Counted from the stretch's first letter, positions 10,930-21,044 are shown. The stretch: 47,036 bases of DNA from Geosiphon pyriformis (GCA_016748015.1 JAAOMT010000008.1:61129-108164), one strand, 5' to 3'. Translations and numbers: made by a program. The notes: generated by a model from the letters alone, not told the origin.

Positions 10930-11881
10930 CCATTAAATAGCATAAAATTACCCTCATAATTTCTATTATTAATTAGCATACATTATTATTATTTCGATTA
11001 TCACTTATTATTTAATCAAATTATCAAATATTATTACTCAATCAATAATCCGATTTGTACTCTAGAAATTAAGATGATTAAATTACACAATACCCTAAAC
11101 CATTTAATATAGTCAAAATTCGCCGAAATTAATGAAAATTGGCCGAAATAATCAATAGTTCAGTGAAATAACTTATAGTTTGCCAAAATGTATTATTAGT
11201 TCACCAAAATTGTAGCAAAGAGAAAAGTGCAAGTTCAAAGACTAGTACTACAACAAGTTGTATAAAAGAAGAGCTTTTCTCTTCAAAAAAATGTATCTTC
11301 TTATAGTATTTTACCATAGTATCTTACTTTAGATATCTTAATTGGAACAAATTACCTTTTTACACATTCAAATAAAAATTAAATATTTGAAAACCAAATT
11401 CTTTGATTATTACACTTAAAATTCCTTTAACACAACTAATGTTTTGAAATTAATTAGCTATCAATTTCAATAAATTGTTAGTAATTCTAAGCCTAAATAG
11501 AAAATGTTTCTCTTAACATAATTTTATTTCTTTTACATTTCTTTTATTTTCTTTTTCTTTTCTTATCATAATTATTAGGGTAGTCTACAGACAAGATTTC
11601 TGTAGAAGAGTTGATTTTCACAGCAAAGTAACTACACATTTTTAGTGAGCTTTCAGACAAGCAATTCTTGGGAAATAGTTGATGTTTACTACAATGTAAC
11701 TACACAAAGTAACTGACACAGAATTGGCCATTTCATTTATAAGCCTAACAATTCAAATTATTTTCTATAATTTGAAGATAAATTCAGTTATTGAAGGTTC
11801 AATTATCTCTAGGAAATATGAATTTATAACAAACAAACATTAACAAAATTCAAAAAAAGAGACCAAAAACCTCCAGTAACA
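10910..11881 (+). repeat. 3' LTR of TE-A
   Basis: Direct repeat of 2127-3088. It begins TATTATCAG (probably TGTTATCAG with G to A) and ends CCAGTAACA, restoring TGTTA/TAACA-type ends. The TATA box is at 11261-11267. It is followed by CTAT, the right copy of the target duplication, and then by TE-B gag sequence. Confidence 0.9.
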
Positions 11882-13866
11882 CTATTATTACTAAAAAAAA
11901 ATTTGTTAATATTTACAGGCAAAAATTAACTGTCTGTTAGGCTGAGCAATAAACACAAAAAAAATTGGAAAACAAATATATCAAAAATTATTAACATATT
12001 TATCAAAAACTACCACCTGAGCTATAGCTAAAATTTTTTGTATAATTGACAGAGAAATCAAAAAATACATGACACAATAGTTTTCTTAAATAAAATAAAG
12101 ACAATTAGCAAAGCTCAACTTCGCAGAATCTGAATTTGAATCTGATAATACAATAGTTGCACAAGAACAATCCCGATTTATGATTAGCAAAAAATCAAGA
12201 TTCCTTTTGCTAAACACTTTGTTATATTATCAGACACCAGAAAGTAGAATTCTATTCAACCAATCCATAGAAAAACAAACAAAAACTTCAAAAACTCCTG
12301 AAACTCTGTACTTTTGGGTTTATAATAATAATCTTTGGACAAAATTTCTAAGAGAATATAAATTTTTATTTAAGAATTTTACTTTAATAGCCAACCAATC
12401 TGGCAGAACCACATCTTCTTGAGTATTACCACTAACACAGCTCCTAACAGAGTTAGCAACCATCTCTATAAAAGAAACAGCCATTTTGCTACTCATTGGT
12501 CTTAACAAAAGAAAACAACCAGTATTAGCACTCAGAGAACAATATAGTATCTTACCATCAATCCCTTCAGCTTCAACCAATAAACTGTTTTTAGTTAATT
12601 AGAACATGGCTTACTAAGATATTGCTGGCTTGAAAAATTTAATGGAAAGAAAAATAATGCATATTTTTGGATTATAGAAACTAAAAAAATAATCACCATC
12701 AACAATTGAGATAATAACAAAACAATTCAAGTGTTGTTTTTTTTTCTGACAGGAATAGCAGATTTGTGGTACCAAAGTCTTGAAGAGAAACCAACTGACT
12801 TTGCTGCTTTCAAACTTGTTTTTTTGCAATATTTTTGCGACCCTAATATACTCATTAGATTACAAAATCAGTTTAGCATAGTAAAACAAAAAGATCATAA
12901 AGCTGTAACTACTTATCTTAAACAATTTAACCAAATTTTTTAACAGATTCAGGCAATTAAAAGGAACTATTACACATCTAGACAAATTCTTAATTAATTT
13001 ATTAAAAAATTAAAAAATAACATTCTATAATCAGTAAGACCCCAGTATCCAACAAACTTACAAAAAATAGTCCTCCTTATTCATAACTTTGAATTAGCAG
13101 AACAAAAAGCCAACCACATTTAAACTTTAATTTGGCCATCAATAGAACCCCTGATATCAATAAAAGCTTATTTAATTAAGTGAAAAATTAACTCAGAAAA
13201 TTGAGGAATTTTTAACCAATACTACAGAAACCTATTAGCTGTCCCAATAAAAAAACAATAACAACAACAAATACTAACTGCAACAAACTTATTAGTAACA
13301 ACAACTCTCAAAATCAGATCCCTACAACTGTTACTACTGTCAAAATTCCAGACATATTGCCTAAGATTGCTAAAAAAAGTAATAAACTAAAACAAAAAAA
13401 ATTAATATTACCAACAACCAAGATATTTTCAAGCCATAAGATCACAACACTCAGCTCTTTAATATCAACTGTCATAACAAATGCTCCAAAATTACAATTA
13501 GTCATTACCAGCAATAACTTAGCTAATACCTCAGTACCAAAACTCTATATATAGTTAACTGAAACTACAAGCAATTGACTACAATTAAAGATAGCAAAAA
13601 ATCAGTAAAAATCAACTACAACCTATTAGTAAGCCATTCCAACCAATTAATTGTGACAACACAACACTTCAACCAATCAATTATGACAACACAATACTTT
13701 GATTAACACCCACCAGATATTCCAATCAAGTCTCATATCTTAGTCTTACAGAAACTCCAAATTTTGATAATGCTATATCTTTAAAAAAGAAAGATGTAAG
13801 CAAATTTCTTAAACTTTCAACTCTAAAAACTATCTTGACTACTATTACTATTCTATTTGTTACCAT
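11882..13866 (+). pseudogene. gag: TE-B gag remnant
   Basis: This is the Gag region of TE-B, between two younger insertions. The Ty3 Gag core is clear at about 12730-12945: L-W-Y-Q-S-L, then F-A-A-F-K-L-V-F-L-Q-Y-F and K-A-V-T-T-Y-L-K-Q-F-N-Q, aligning with TE-C (near 15900-16050). A CCHC zinc knuckle of the exact form C-x2-C-x4-H-x4-C lies at 13329-13370, although an in-frame TAA lies between the last two ligands. It ends at CCAT (13863-13866), where TE-C inserted. Stops replace Gln and Trp codons throughout. Confidence 0.8.
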
Positions 13867-14663
13867 TGTTACTTATAGAACATAGGAAGTATATTAGCAT
13901 ATAAATTAACCAATCAGTAATAGTTGTAGTAAATGTAGAATTCCAGGATTCTTCTCAAGAAGAATTGCAGAATTCTAAGAATTTCAGGATTCTTGGTGTG
14001 AAGAATTAAAGAATTGAGGAATCTCAATTATGTATATATAGCAGTAGTGCTAAAGATAGAAAAAACAGAATCTTTTAGTTAAAGACCTCTCAGTTTAGAT
14101 TTAATCTAAGCAGCCTTTCACATTACAAATATTAATAAATAATTATTCACTATCACAAATCCACTTCCCACTATCAACATTTTATGTTGACAATAATTAA
14201 TACTTAACAACACTGAAATAATAGCTCTTGATTATGGCTATTGACAGGATACTAACATTCATTGCCATAGCTTATTTCTCTTTTATTTTGTTATTTCTTT
14301 GTTTTACTAATTAATTGAAGATTAAGCACTAAGTTATTGATGTCAAAGATAGTCTGGTAAAAGACCCCAAAAGAAAGGTATAGGAATTGAGAATTTAAGG
14401 ATAACTTACCAGAAGGGCATCTCTGTCAAGATTACTAGCCACCACACTAAGAAAAAAATTTGACGGAATTGCGATTCCAGGAGGCTACTAAAAACAACTA
14501 TTAAATCTCTGTTCATTATACTAGGAACTCCACAACAAACTATTAGATACCCAAAACATTAAGATACAAACAACCTACAGATATTAACAACATCATTCAT
14601 CAATTGAGCACCAAGTTATGGGTTTGTTATTTGATTTGAGATCCCAAATAATCATTTGTAATA
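13867..14663 (+). repeat. 5' LTR of TE-C
   Basis: Starts TGTTACTTATAGAACATAGG and ends GTAATA, with the PBS directly after. It is repeated at 23081-23619 plus 24421-24683 around the solo LTR. Landmarks are a GAATTC/GGATTC-rich block (13940-14020), TATATATAG (about 14033-14041), AATAAATAAT (14134-14143), GGCTATTGACAGGATACTAA (14236-14255), GGTAAAAGACC (14356-14366), and CAATTGAGCACCAAGTTA near the right end. Length 797 bp. Confidence 0.92.
13938..14045 (+). promoter_or_regulatory. U3 palindrome cluster and TATA box in the TE-C LTR
   Basis: Many GAATTC, AGGATTC and AGAATT phrases crowd together. One is a perfect inverted repeat, ATTCTTCT-CA-AGAAGAAT (13950-13967). A TATATATA box follows. TE-D and solo LTR copies keep the cluster with different numbers of units. 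Alternating TTC and GAA triplets look like heat-shock-factor sites, but this is only a resemblance. The position upstream of TATA fits a promoter or enhancer. Confidence 0.45.
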
Positions 14664-14684
14664 TTTAGTGCTCTCTGTGAGGTA
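14664..14684 (+). promoter_or_regulatory. Primer binding site of TE-C
   Basis: TTTAGTGCTCTCTGTGAGGT follows the LTR. Compared with the other elements (TTTGGTGCTC), one G has become A, so the CCA pairing is damaged, in line with the general G-to-A decay. Confidence 0.7.
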
Positions 14685-14725
14685 TAATTCTACAGAGAAC
14701 AGCACCAACTACACCTATCCCAAAA

Positions 14726-17040
14726 GTGGCAGAATTAGAAAAAATAAGAGCAAACCATTTAGGATTTGCAAAATTTTTGTTTCAACAGTACAGCCAACAA
14801 TTAGGATTAAACAATAACCACTTTCCAGCAAAATTAGCCTTCAACTTCTATGTCAATGACAAAATCACAGACTGTTTAGGAAAAACAGTTAACATTGAAT
14901 TCGCAAAAAAAAATTTCTATACAGAATTATTCTAACATACCAGCTTATCAAAAAACTACAGTTTTGCACCAATCATTAGGGAAATAAACCAAACTATTAA
15001 AAGATATACACAACAACAATTCCCAATCACATATGCAGACAAAGGCAAAAGAAGATTGCAAACACTAGCAGTAACACCAAAACAAATACAACCACCCACT
15101 TGGAAAAAAACCAGAGTTAAATTACCAACCAATCCATCATACTATTATACACCAGAAAGTGCCATTAACATTTTATCAACAGGCGTGTCCACATCAAACA
15201 CAACATTAACATTTGGACAACTTCCATTTCAAAGTAAACAAAAGAAGGCAGAATTACTAAGAATTTATGGCAATTATTTTGAAAGATTTAAATCACAATT
15301 GCCAATGTCATCAGAATTCCGATTACCACCATCTCAACCAGATTTCAGAAACATAAGTCTTTAGAAAATAATGGAATCAGAAGAAGAGGAAGAAAAAGAA
15401 GCCAAAGATCAAGAATTTACTTACCAAAAACCAATTTTGGAAAACTCAGACATTGAAACCCCAAACTTTCAAACTCAGCAAAATCCAAATTTAGAAAATT
15501 CAGAAACTGAAACTCCAAACTTTCAAACTTCTCAAAATCTGAACAATACAAATCCTAAAACAATTAATTAGCAAAACTTACCTCCAGTACTCATCATTGA
15601 TTAACCACCAATTGAACCGATTATTGAACTGATTCAACAGCTGCCATTTTAACCACCCCAACAACTACAACAGCCACTTTAACAGCTGTAACAACAACTT
15701 CAACAACCAAACTTGGATCTAATGATCTACACCCCAATAGCAAAATTTGAGAAATTCACAGGAAAAAATGATGACACACAAATATGGCTCAACAACATTG
15801 AAAAAGCCATCACGGCCAACAGATGGAATGATGTGAGAGCCCTATAGACCATCTCATATTTCTTACAGAATACTGTCAACTCATGATATCAAAGTTTAAC
15901 CATTAAACTACAAACATTCTAGGAATTTAAAATTGCATTCTTGGGATATTTCAGTAATAATAACAGTATTAATTGCCTAGCCAACACCTTCACCACCATC
16001 AAACAAGGAGAAAATAAAGCAGTTACTACTTACTTAAAACACTTTCACAGAAATCTGCATCAAATCCAGACCATACAGGCTGATTATTTTACAGTGCCAC
16101 AAATTCTGAATTAATTTATTAGAGGACTGCACAGTAGCATCCTCCAGCACATATGCCTAATACATCCAGCAAATCTTCAAACCACAGTTACAAATGCCAG
16201 AAATTTTGAATTTGAACTCGAAGTAAACTATGCCCAAGCCATAAATCTAGTAATGAATGGATTATCTGAATTGGATTCTAAATTAAAACAATTCAGTAAT
16301 TTAATCAATCAGAAATTAGAAGGGTACTTAGCTAACAATCATGCAATTTATCAATCTCTCTAATGATGCAATAATCAAGGAAACTCAAATTGCGCCCAAA
16401 ATCAATCGCATCCAGCATCATCAATTAATCAACCATGGCAACAAGAAACACATGTATGTCATTATTGTAGTAAACAAAAAAATTTGCAATTTGAATGCCA
16501 AAAAAAGATAAGTGATCTAAGATCAGCTAATTAGTATTGAAACTCTAATTGTTGACTACAATCACAGAATTACATCAGTAATTAATCATTAGAACAATAT
16601 CAACCGAATTATCTACCTATAACACAACAGTTAATCTATTAACCACCAGTTTATCAGCTGACAATACCCATAATTTATCAACTGCAGTCCCAGCCTATCT
16701 ATTAGCCACAGCCTCAAGTAATCTATCAACCTCAACAAATTCAAATACTGTCATAAAGCTTACCTCAAAATGGAACCCAAAGGCCAAGACTGACCCAACA
16801 GAGCTGGAAATTGTCAATGGTAGTCCATTAACCAATCCCCAATTCCTCGACCCAGCCATCAAGATCTTGACAATAAAATTTGGGCACCAGATACACCCAA
16901 AACCCAAATGCCCAACAGTATTTAAGTCTTTTAGTTACTCCAAAAAACGTCTTATCCAACAACAGGGAGCCTAAACAAAAGCAGCCACTTATCAGCAATA
17001 TTCTACCAACAATCATCTCCAACAACAAATCCCTAGCAGC
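14726..17040 (+). pseudogene. gag: TE-C gag region
   Basis: Starts in the conserved AAA-GTG-GCA context (GTG at 14726); an ATG start is not visible. Order along the frame: an N-terminal helical part (to 14935), a Pro/Tyr-rich part (15056-15364), an acidic E-rich segment with a near-duplicated phrase L-E-N-S-x-x-E-T-P-N-F-Q-T (15371-15571), a Gln/Pro-rich linker, and the Ty3 Gag core (about 15740-16260, with F-T-G-K, W-L-N-N-I, T-Y-L-K-H-F). A nucleocapsid-like knuckle lies at 16457-16498 with C-x2-C-x4-N-x4-C, where the expected His is Asn. A repetitive I-Y-Q-P-type tail (16600-16740) follows. About a dozen stops, mostly from Gln and Trp codons, make it non-functional. Confidence 0.8.
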
Positions 17041-17557
17041 TATTTTTTTTTTCGAACTTGAGGAAATCACACCAGTTCCATTATTCAATAGAGCTGCTTT
17101 TGACATCAAACTAATTACTGCTATGTATACTGATGCAAAAGTAGATGGTCATGCCATCAAACTAATCTTAGATAATGAATCAGCTGGCAACATCATTACA
17201 TGACAACTCATGGACCAATTAGATCACTGAGTTGATTGTGCTGCCAGTGCACACATAATTACTGCTGATAGAGCAACCAAAACTCCCATTGGCAAGATTG
17301 ATAATCTCCCAATAGAGGTCAATGGCATTATAGTGTCAATCAAAGTATTAATTATGGAAGCCACCCAATATCAAACTCTAGTTGGGAATGATTGGCTGTT
17401 CAAAACCAATGCAATACTTAACTGGACCACCCAAGAGTTGCAAATCAGCCAAAACAGCCAACATATGCAAACACCAGCAATGTGCAGTCATTTTAAGACC
17501 ACCAATGTGCCAACACCATTAATAGAACTCGAGAAAGAGATAAGCAAATCTCTTTGA
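17041..17557 (+). pseudogene. TE-C aspartic protease domain remnant
   Basis: Retropepsin-like domain in the same frame as gag. Y-T-D-A-K-V-D-G precedes the active strand I-L-D-N-E-S-A-G. The catalytic Asp is kept (17171-17173), but the S/T-G that should follow reads N-E (17174-17179). V-L-I-M-E-A-T-Q-Y-Q-T-L-V-G-N-D-W-L closes the conserved part (17345-17400). The domain cuts the polyprotein in active relatives. Stops at 17201-17203 (TGA) and near 17230 also inactivate it. Confidence 0.82.
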
Positions 17558-17851
17558 GAAGCCTATCAAGTATTGTGGGCTGATAAAGACCACAACAAAC
17601 TACTACTAATACTTTTCTGAAACAATAACAAAAAAAGAACACAAAAGGAAGAACTTACCTAAAACACAAACCAAACCTGAAAAACTAACAATGGCTCAGA
17701 TGAACTGCCAACTTGGGAATAAGAAAAAACCAACAAAGGGAAAAAAAAAAAAAAAGAAGAAGACCTACCTGAAGAAACCACTGCCACAGAAGAAACAACT
17801 AGTGGCTGGGAAAAAGAGTACTTATGAAAACTACCATACATACCTCTCAAA
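17558..17851 (+). pseudogene. TE-C Lys-rich linker after protease
   Basis: A low-complexity stretch linking protease to the Cys module. It contains a 14-base A run (17742-17755) inside a Lys/Glu-rich segment, with stops nearby. Nothing like a folded domain is visible. Confidence 0.5.
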
Positions 17852-18620
17852 TGCACAGACTGTGGAAAAAAACTTTCTTCCATGAAAGCTTGGGTCATGT
17901 TAGACAAAGATTACTGGACGCGAACCCACTATTACTGCAAGCCATGCCACAGAAAATAGTATGACTATTCAAAGTGATAAGGCAAATAGGACAATGAACC
18001 ATGTCTCACTTGTGAAGAATAATTGCTCAATAAAGGAATGTGGAATGACATTCCTGGTCGAGGAGGAATGTGCAACACTTCATGCCAATACACGATCCTC
18101 ATCAGTGACTGAGTAAGTTGTGGAACACCTGTTACTGCTGCCTGGCACCGAGTGATCTCTTGTTTGGATAGTTATCTACATGATGAAAACAAGATCTAAC
18201 AGATGGCAAACGCCAAAATAGAAGATGCCACACCCAGTGAAATACTAGAAATCAAGAACAATCCCCCAAAACCAGTCAATATTGTATTGGTTCCCAATCC
18301 AAACACTTTCCTAGACCTGAAAACAGGTCCTGAAGAATTCCATAAGCACAATCAAAATTTAGCACCCACTAGAAAAGAACAAGAGCAGCATTTAGAGCAG
18401 TTGAATACTCGATTATATCAACATTGCTTAATTTCCTGTGACTTTCAATATTGTAATGAGTGTGATCTCATTTACAATCTACCAACACGCATAATCTACA
18501 CAATTCCAGAAGAAGAAAAACCAATTAGCAGCTGTGCATTGGAAGCAGGATCAACTTTCAATCCTGATTCAAACTCTAACAATAATGACAACAAAAATAA
18601 CGGTTCTAGCTCCATTTAAA
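17852..18620 (+). pseudogene. TE-C Cys-rich (probable zinc-binding) module and linker
   Basis: Cysteine pairs in order: C-T-D-C-G-K-K (17852), Y-Y-C-K-P-C-H (near 17936), P-C-L-T-C-E (near 18004), M-C-N-T-S-C (18071-18085), then H-C-L-I-S-C-D-F-Q-Y-C-N-E-C (18422-18463). The last part lies in a 138-codon open stretch (18203-18619) with an N-L-A-P-T-R-K-E-Q-E segment (18352-18381) and an Asn/Ser-rich tail. The first four pairs could form two zinc ribbons or a treble-clef-like unit and the last a third. The same arrangement occurs in TE-A and TE-B between PR and dUTPase. Function is unknown and I recognise no named domain. Confidence 0.7.
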
Positions 18621-18643
18621 ATGGCAATGAAAATTATGATAAT

Positions 18644-19140
18644 TTGGACTCCAATTTAAACTCTGAAACATACATCATGCTTCCTAATCTCTCTAAGAAG
18701 CAAGAACTTAAATGGTTCAGCAATAACAATGAAGGTATTATGCCAAAACATGTACATGATACTGATGTTGGGTTTGATATGAGATATCCAGAGAAAGATG
18801 CCATCAAATTGGAACCATACTCATAAACATGCATTAATCTCAAAATAGTATTAGAAATCCTAGCAACAACAATGGTTCAACTAGCATTTAGGAGTAGTTT
18901 AATGAAAAAAGGAATTAACATTAGAGAAAGAATAATTAATGCAGAATATGTAGGAAATATTATTGCAATGTTACAAAATAATTCAAAAAAAGTCTATGTT
19001 ATAGAGCCAAACAAAAAAATAGCACAGACAATATTCCTGCCTCTGGTAAAAATAGCTCATTAGTATCAGTAAAAAACAGAGAAGAGTTAGGAATTATGGC
19101 TAGAGGGATACAAGGATTCGAATCAACAAGTAGAATAAAT
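18644..19140 (+). pseudogene. TE-C dUTPase domain
   Basis: All five trimeric dUTPase motifs are readable. Motif 1 D-T-D-V-G-F-D-M-R-Y lies near 18759-18786. Motif 2 R-S-S-L-M-K-K-G starts near 18893. Motif 3, with N-A-E-Y-V-G-N-I, lies near 18938-18961. Motif 4, with K-K-I-A-Q-T-I-F, lies near 19014-19034. Motif 5 A-R-G-I-Q-G-F-E-S-T-S-R is at 19099-19134, where GFGSTG is expected. A stop after the motif 1 region (18824-18826) and a 1-nt loss near 19058 break the frame. The enzyme would clear dUTP during reverse transcription. A dUTPase between PR and RT is not the usual Ty3 layout. Confidence 0.9.
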
Positions 19141-19602
19141 ATACCAGTTATTATGGCAAAGAAAAAAATTATTGACAAGGGAGAAATTATCTCCACCTGT
19201 CAACTAATTTCTATTTCACCATATAACCAGTACATGGTAGTCATAAAAAGAAAAATGAAGGATCAGGTTCAGATTTTTAAGGCAGAAGCAACACTTTGCA
19301 AATCAGGAGAAATTGGTTTGGTCAACTTACACATATCAGCAAAGAATTATAGTTATCTCAAAATTCCTATTTACAACAACACCAAAGATATTATTGAGAT
19401 ACTAGCAGAAACCATCATCAGATACTTAATCACAAAAATTGAAGACCAACTTCCAGACACCATTTCAGACTTTCCACAACTGTGCAAATATGTAAACATT
19501 ACATCACAAACAATATATAGACGAGAAAAATGTTATCTGCTTCAACCAGAACAGTTGGAACAGATGAACATGAGAAACTTGAACCCACTTCAATGTATGT
19601 AG
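19141..19602 (+). pseudogene. TE-C beta-rich linker domain between dUTPase and RT
   Basis: Open for 168 codons with the end of the dUTPase (19096-19602). After motif 5 comes a segment with alternating hydrophobic residues: G-E-I-I-S-T-C, Y-N-Q-Y-M-V-V-I, an E-A-x-L-C segment, L-V-N-L-H-I-S-A-K-N, I-P-I-Y-N-N-T-K-D-I-I-E-I, and I-I-R-Y-L-I-T. This looks like a compact beta domain. It then runs into the L-L-Q-P-E-Q-L-E-Q segment that leads to RT. The N-N-T-x-x-I-x-E-I pattern is also seen in TE-B near 26850. Identity unknown. Confidence 0.5.
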
Positions 19603-19611
19603 CTCAAGATA

Positions 19612-20283
19612 TTGCTCAACAACTTTAATGACATCTTTGCCAGCAAAAATAAATTTGGCAGAACTAACATTATCCAACACCAGATTAAAACTGGAGATGC
19701 AATGCCAATCAAACAAAGAGCATACAGAGTACCACTAGCCAGCCATGAGATTATTTATCAAGAAATCAATCGGATGCTTGACAACAGGTTAATTCAACTA
19801 TCAATGAGTTCATGGTTATTACCAGTAGTACTAATCCAAAAAAAGAATGGGAAAATCCACTTTTATGTGGATTACTGGAAACTGAATGGAATAACCAAAG
19901 ATAATAGCTACCCAACTCCAAAAATTCAAGAGCTGTTTGACGCTTTTGGAAGGAAAAAATGGTTCTCAACTTTAAACTTAGACAGTGATTATTGGCAAGT
20001 AGCCATAAAACCAGAAGACAAAGAGAAAACAGCTTTTATAACTTGGAAAGAAAACTTTGAATTTGAAATAATGCCATTTGGCTTGATGAATGTACCAACA
20101 ACATTCCAATGGCTAATGGGAATTGTATATACTAAGCTACTATGGAAATCAGTAGTTGTATATTTGGATGACACCAATGTATTTTCAAAAACATTTAATG
20201 ATCATCTGTATCATCTCCAACAAGTGTTTGAAAAATTAAAAAGAGCCAGACTAAAGCTAAATGTGACTAAATGTTTCTTTTAA
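19612..20283 (+). pseudogene. TE-C reverse transcriptase domain, best preserved copy
   Basis: A 223-codon open frame holds nearly the whole Ty3 RT. It carries I-K-T-G-D-A-M-P-I-K-Q-R-A-Y-R-V-P (from about 19685), M-L-D-N-R-L-I-Q, P-V-V-L-I-Q-K-K-N-G-K, D-Y-W-K-L-N-G-I-T, F-S-T-L-N-L-D-S-D-Y-W-Q-V (motif A; the first catalytic Asp position reads Asn, with Asp two residues later), P-F-G-L-M-N-V-P-T-T-F-Q-W-L, and Y-L-D-D (20161-20172, intact motif C). The motif A D-L-A-S-G-Y region is altered (S-D for S-G), so activity is doubtful even though YxDD survives. A TAA at 20281-20283 precedes the connection domain. Confidence 0.9.
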
Positions 20284-20965
20284 AAAACTGAACTCAAGTT
20301 TTTGGAACATGTTGTAAGCAAAGATGGAATCGAAACAGATTCAGACAAAATTAAAACTGTCAAGAACTTTTCAATACCAAATAATCTTACAAAATTGAGA
20401 GCATTTTTAAGATTTGTGGAATATTACCACCACTTTATCAAGAACTTTTCCAAAATAGCTCAATCACTATACCAACTCCAAACAAAAAACACCAAATATG
20501 AATGGACAGGAATTCAACAAGAAGCTTTTAATACATTAAGAAGAAAGCTTATTTAAGCTCCAGTACTAATCTATTCAGATTATAGCAAGCTATTTATAAT
20601 CACAACTAATGCATTTAGTCAAACATTGGAAGCAGTATTATCTCAGAAAGGACTTGATAGATAAGAACACCCAGTAGCTTATGCCAGTAGAAGCTTAAGC
20701 CCAGCTAAAAAGAACTATGAAACTCCAGTACTGGAACACTTAGCCATCTATTAAGCTGTTATCAAGTGAAAAGAATACTTAAGTCAAAAGTTTGAGGTGT
20801 ACACTGATCACAAAAAATTGACTTCAATTCAGAAGCAAAAATTTGGAGATGACCACCATGCCAAATAAAAAATAGAACTTTCACCATTCAATTATACAGT
20901 ATATTATAAAAAAGGAAAAGACAATGGAAATACAGACAGTTTGTTGCAAATAAGACAAATCTAAA
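20284..20965 (+). pseudogene. TE-C RNase H remnant
   Basis: Directly follows RT in the same frame. The connection block F-L-E-H-V-V-S-K-D-G-I and F-L-R-F-V-E-Y-Y-H-H-F-I-K-N-F (20302-20450) is followed by A-F-N-T-L-R-R-K-L-I and then S-D-Y-S-K-L-F-I-I-T-T-N-A-F, where D-A-S is expected. V-A-Y-A-S-R-S-L-S-P-A-K-K-N-Y-E (20672-20719) and Y-T-D-H-K-K-L (20800-20820) follow. Stops at TAA and TGA (for example 20554, 20661, 20752, 20767) disable it. Confidence 0.82.
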
Positions 20966-21044
20966 AAAACATTTTAACCCAAAAATATAATAAAAGATGA
21001 ATATACAAAAATACCAACAACTTTAACATTATATAAATACCCAA

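Larger units (their letters stand above)
2127..11881 (+). mobile_element. TE-A: Ty3/gypsy retrotransposon with dUTPase, inserted in TE-B
   Basis: A 9.75-kb element with two matching ~965-bp LTRs, a PBS, and remnants of gag, PR, a Cys-rich module, dUTPase, RT, RNase H, integrase and a 3' extra coding stretch. Its LTRs are a different family from those of TE-B, TE-C and TE-D, although the end bases (TAACA) and PBS are shared. The flanks read CCAT (2123-2126) and CTAT (11882-11885), a 4-bp target duplication with one C/T difference. Both flanks are TE-B sequence, so TE-A is younger than TE-B. All genes carry stops and frameshifts, so it cannot move by itself now. Confidence 0.9.

Noticed and set aside
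14664-14684. Part of a tRNA gene
   Set aside because: Only the 3'-end complement is present, always next to an LTR. No cloverleaf can be drawn around it.
16695-17109. Two minus-strand open frames of 70 and 93 codons
   Set aside because: They overlap the gag tail and protease of TE-C, which are supported by homology on the plus strand.
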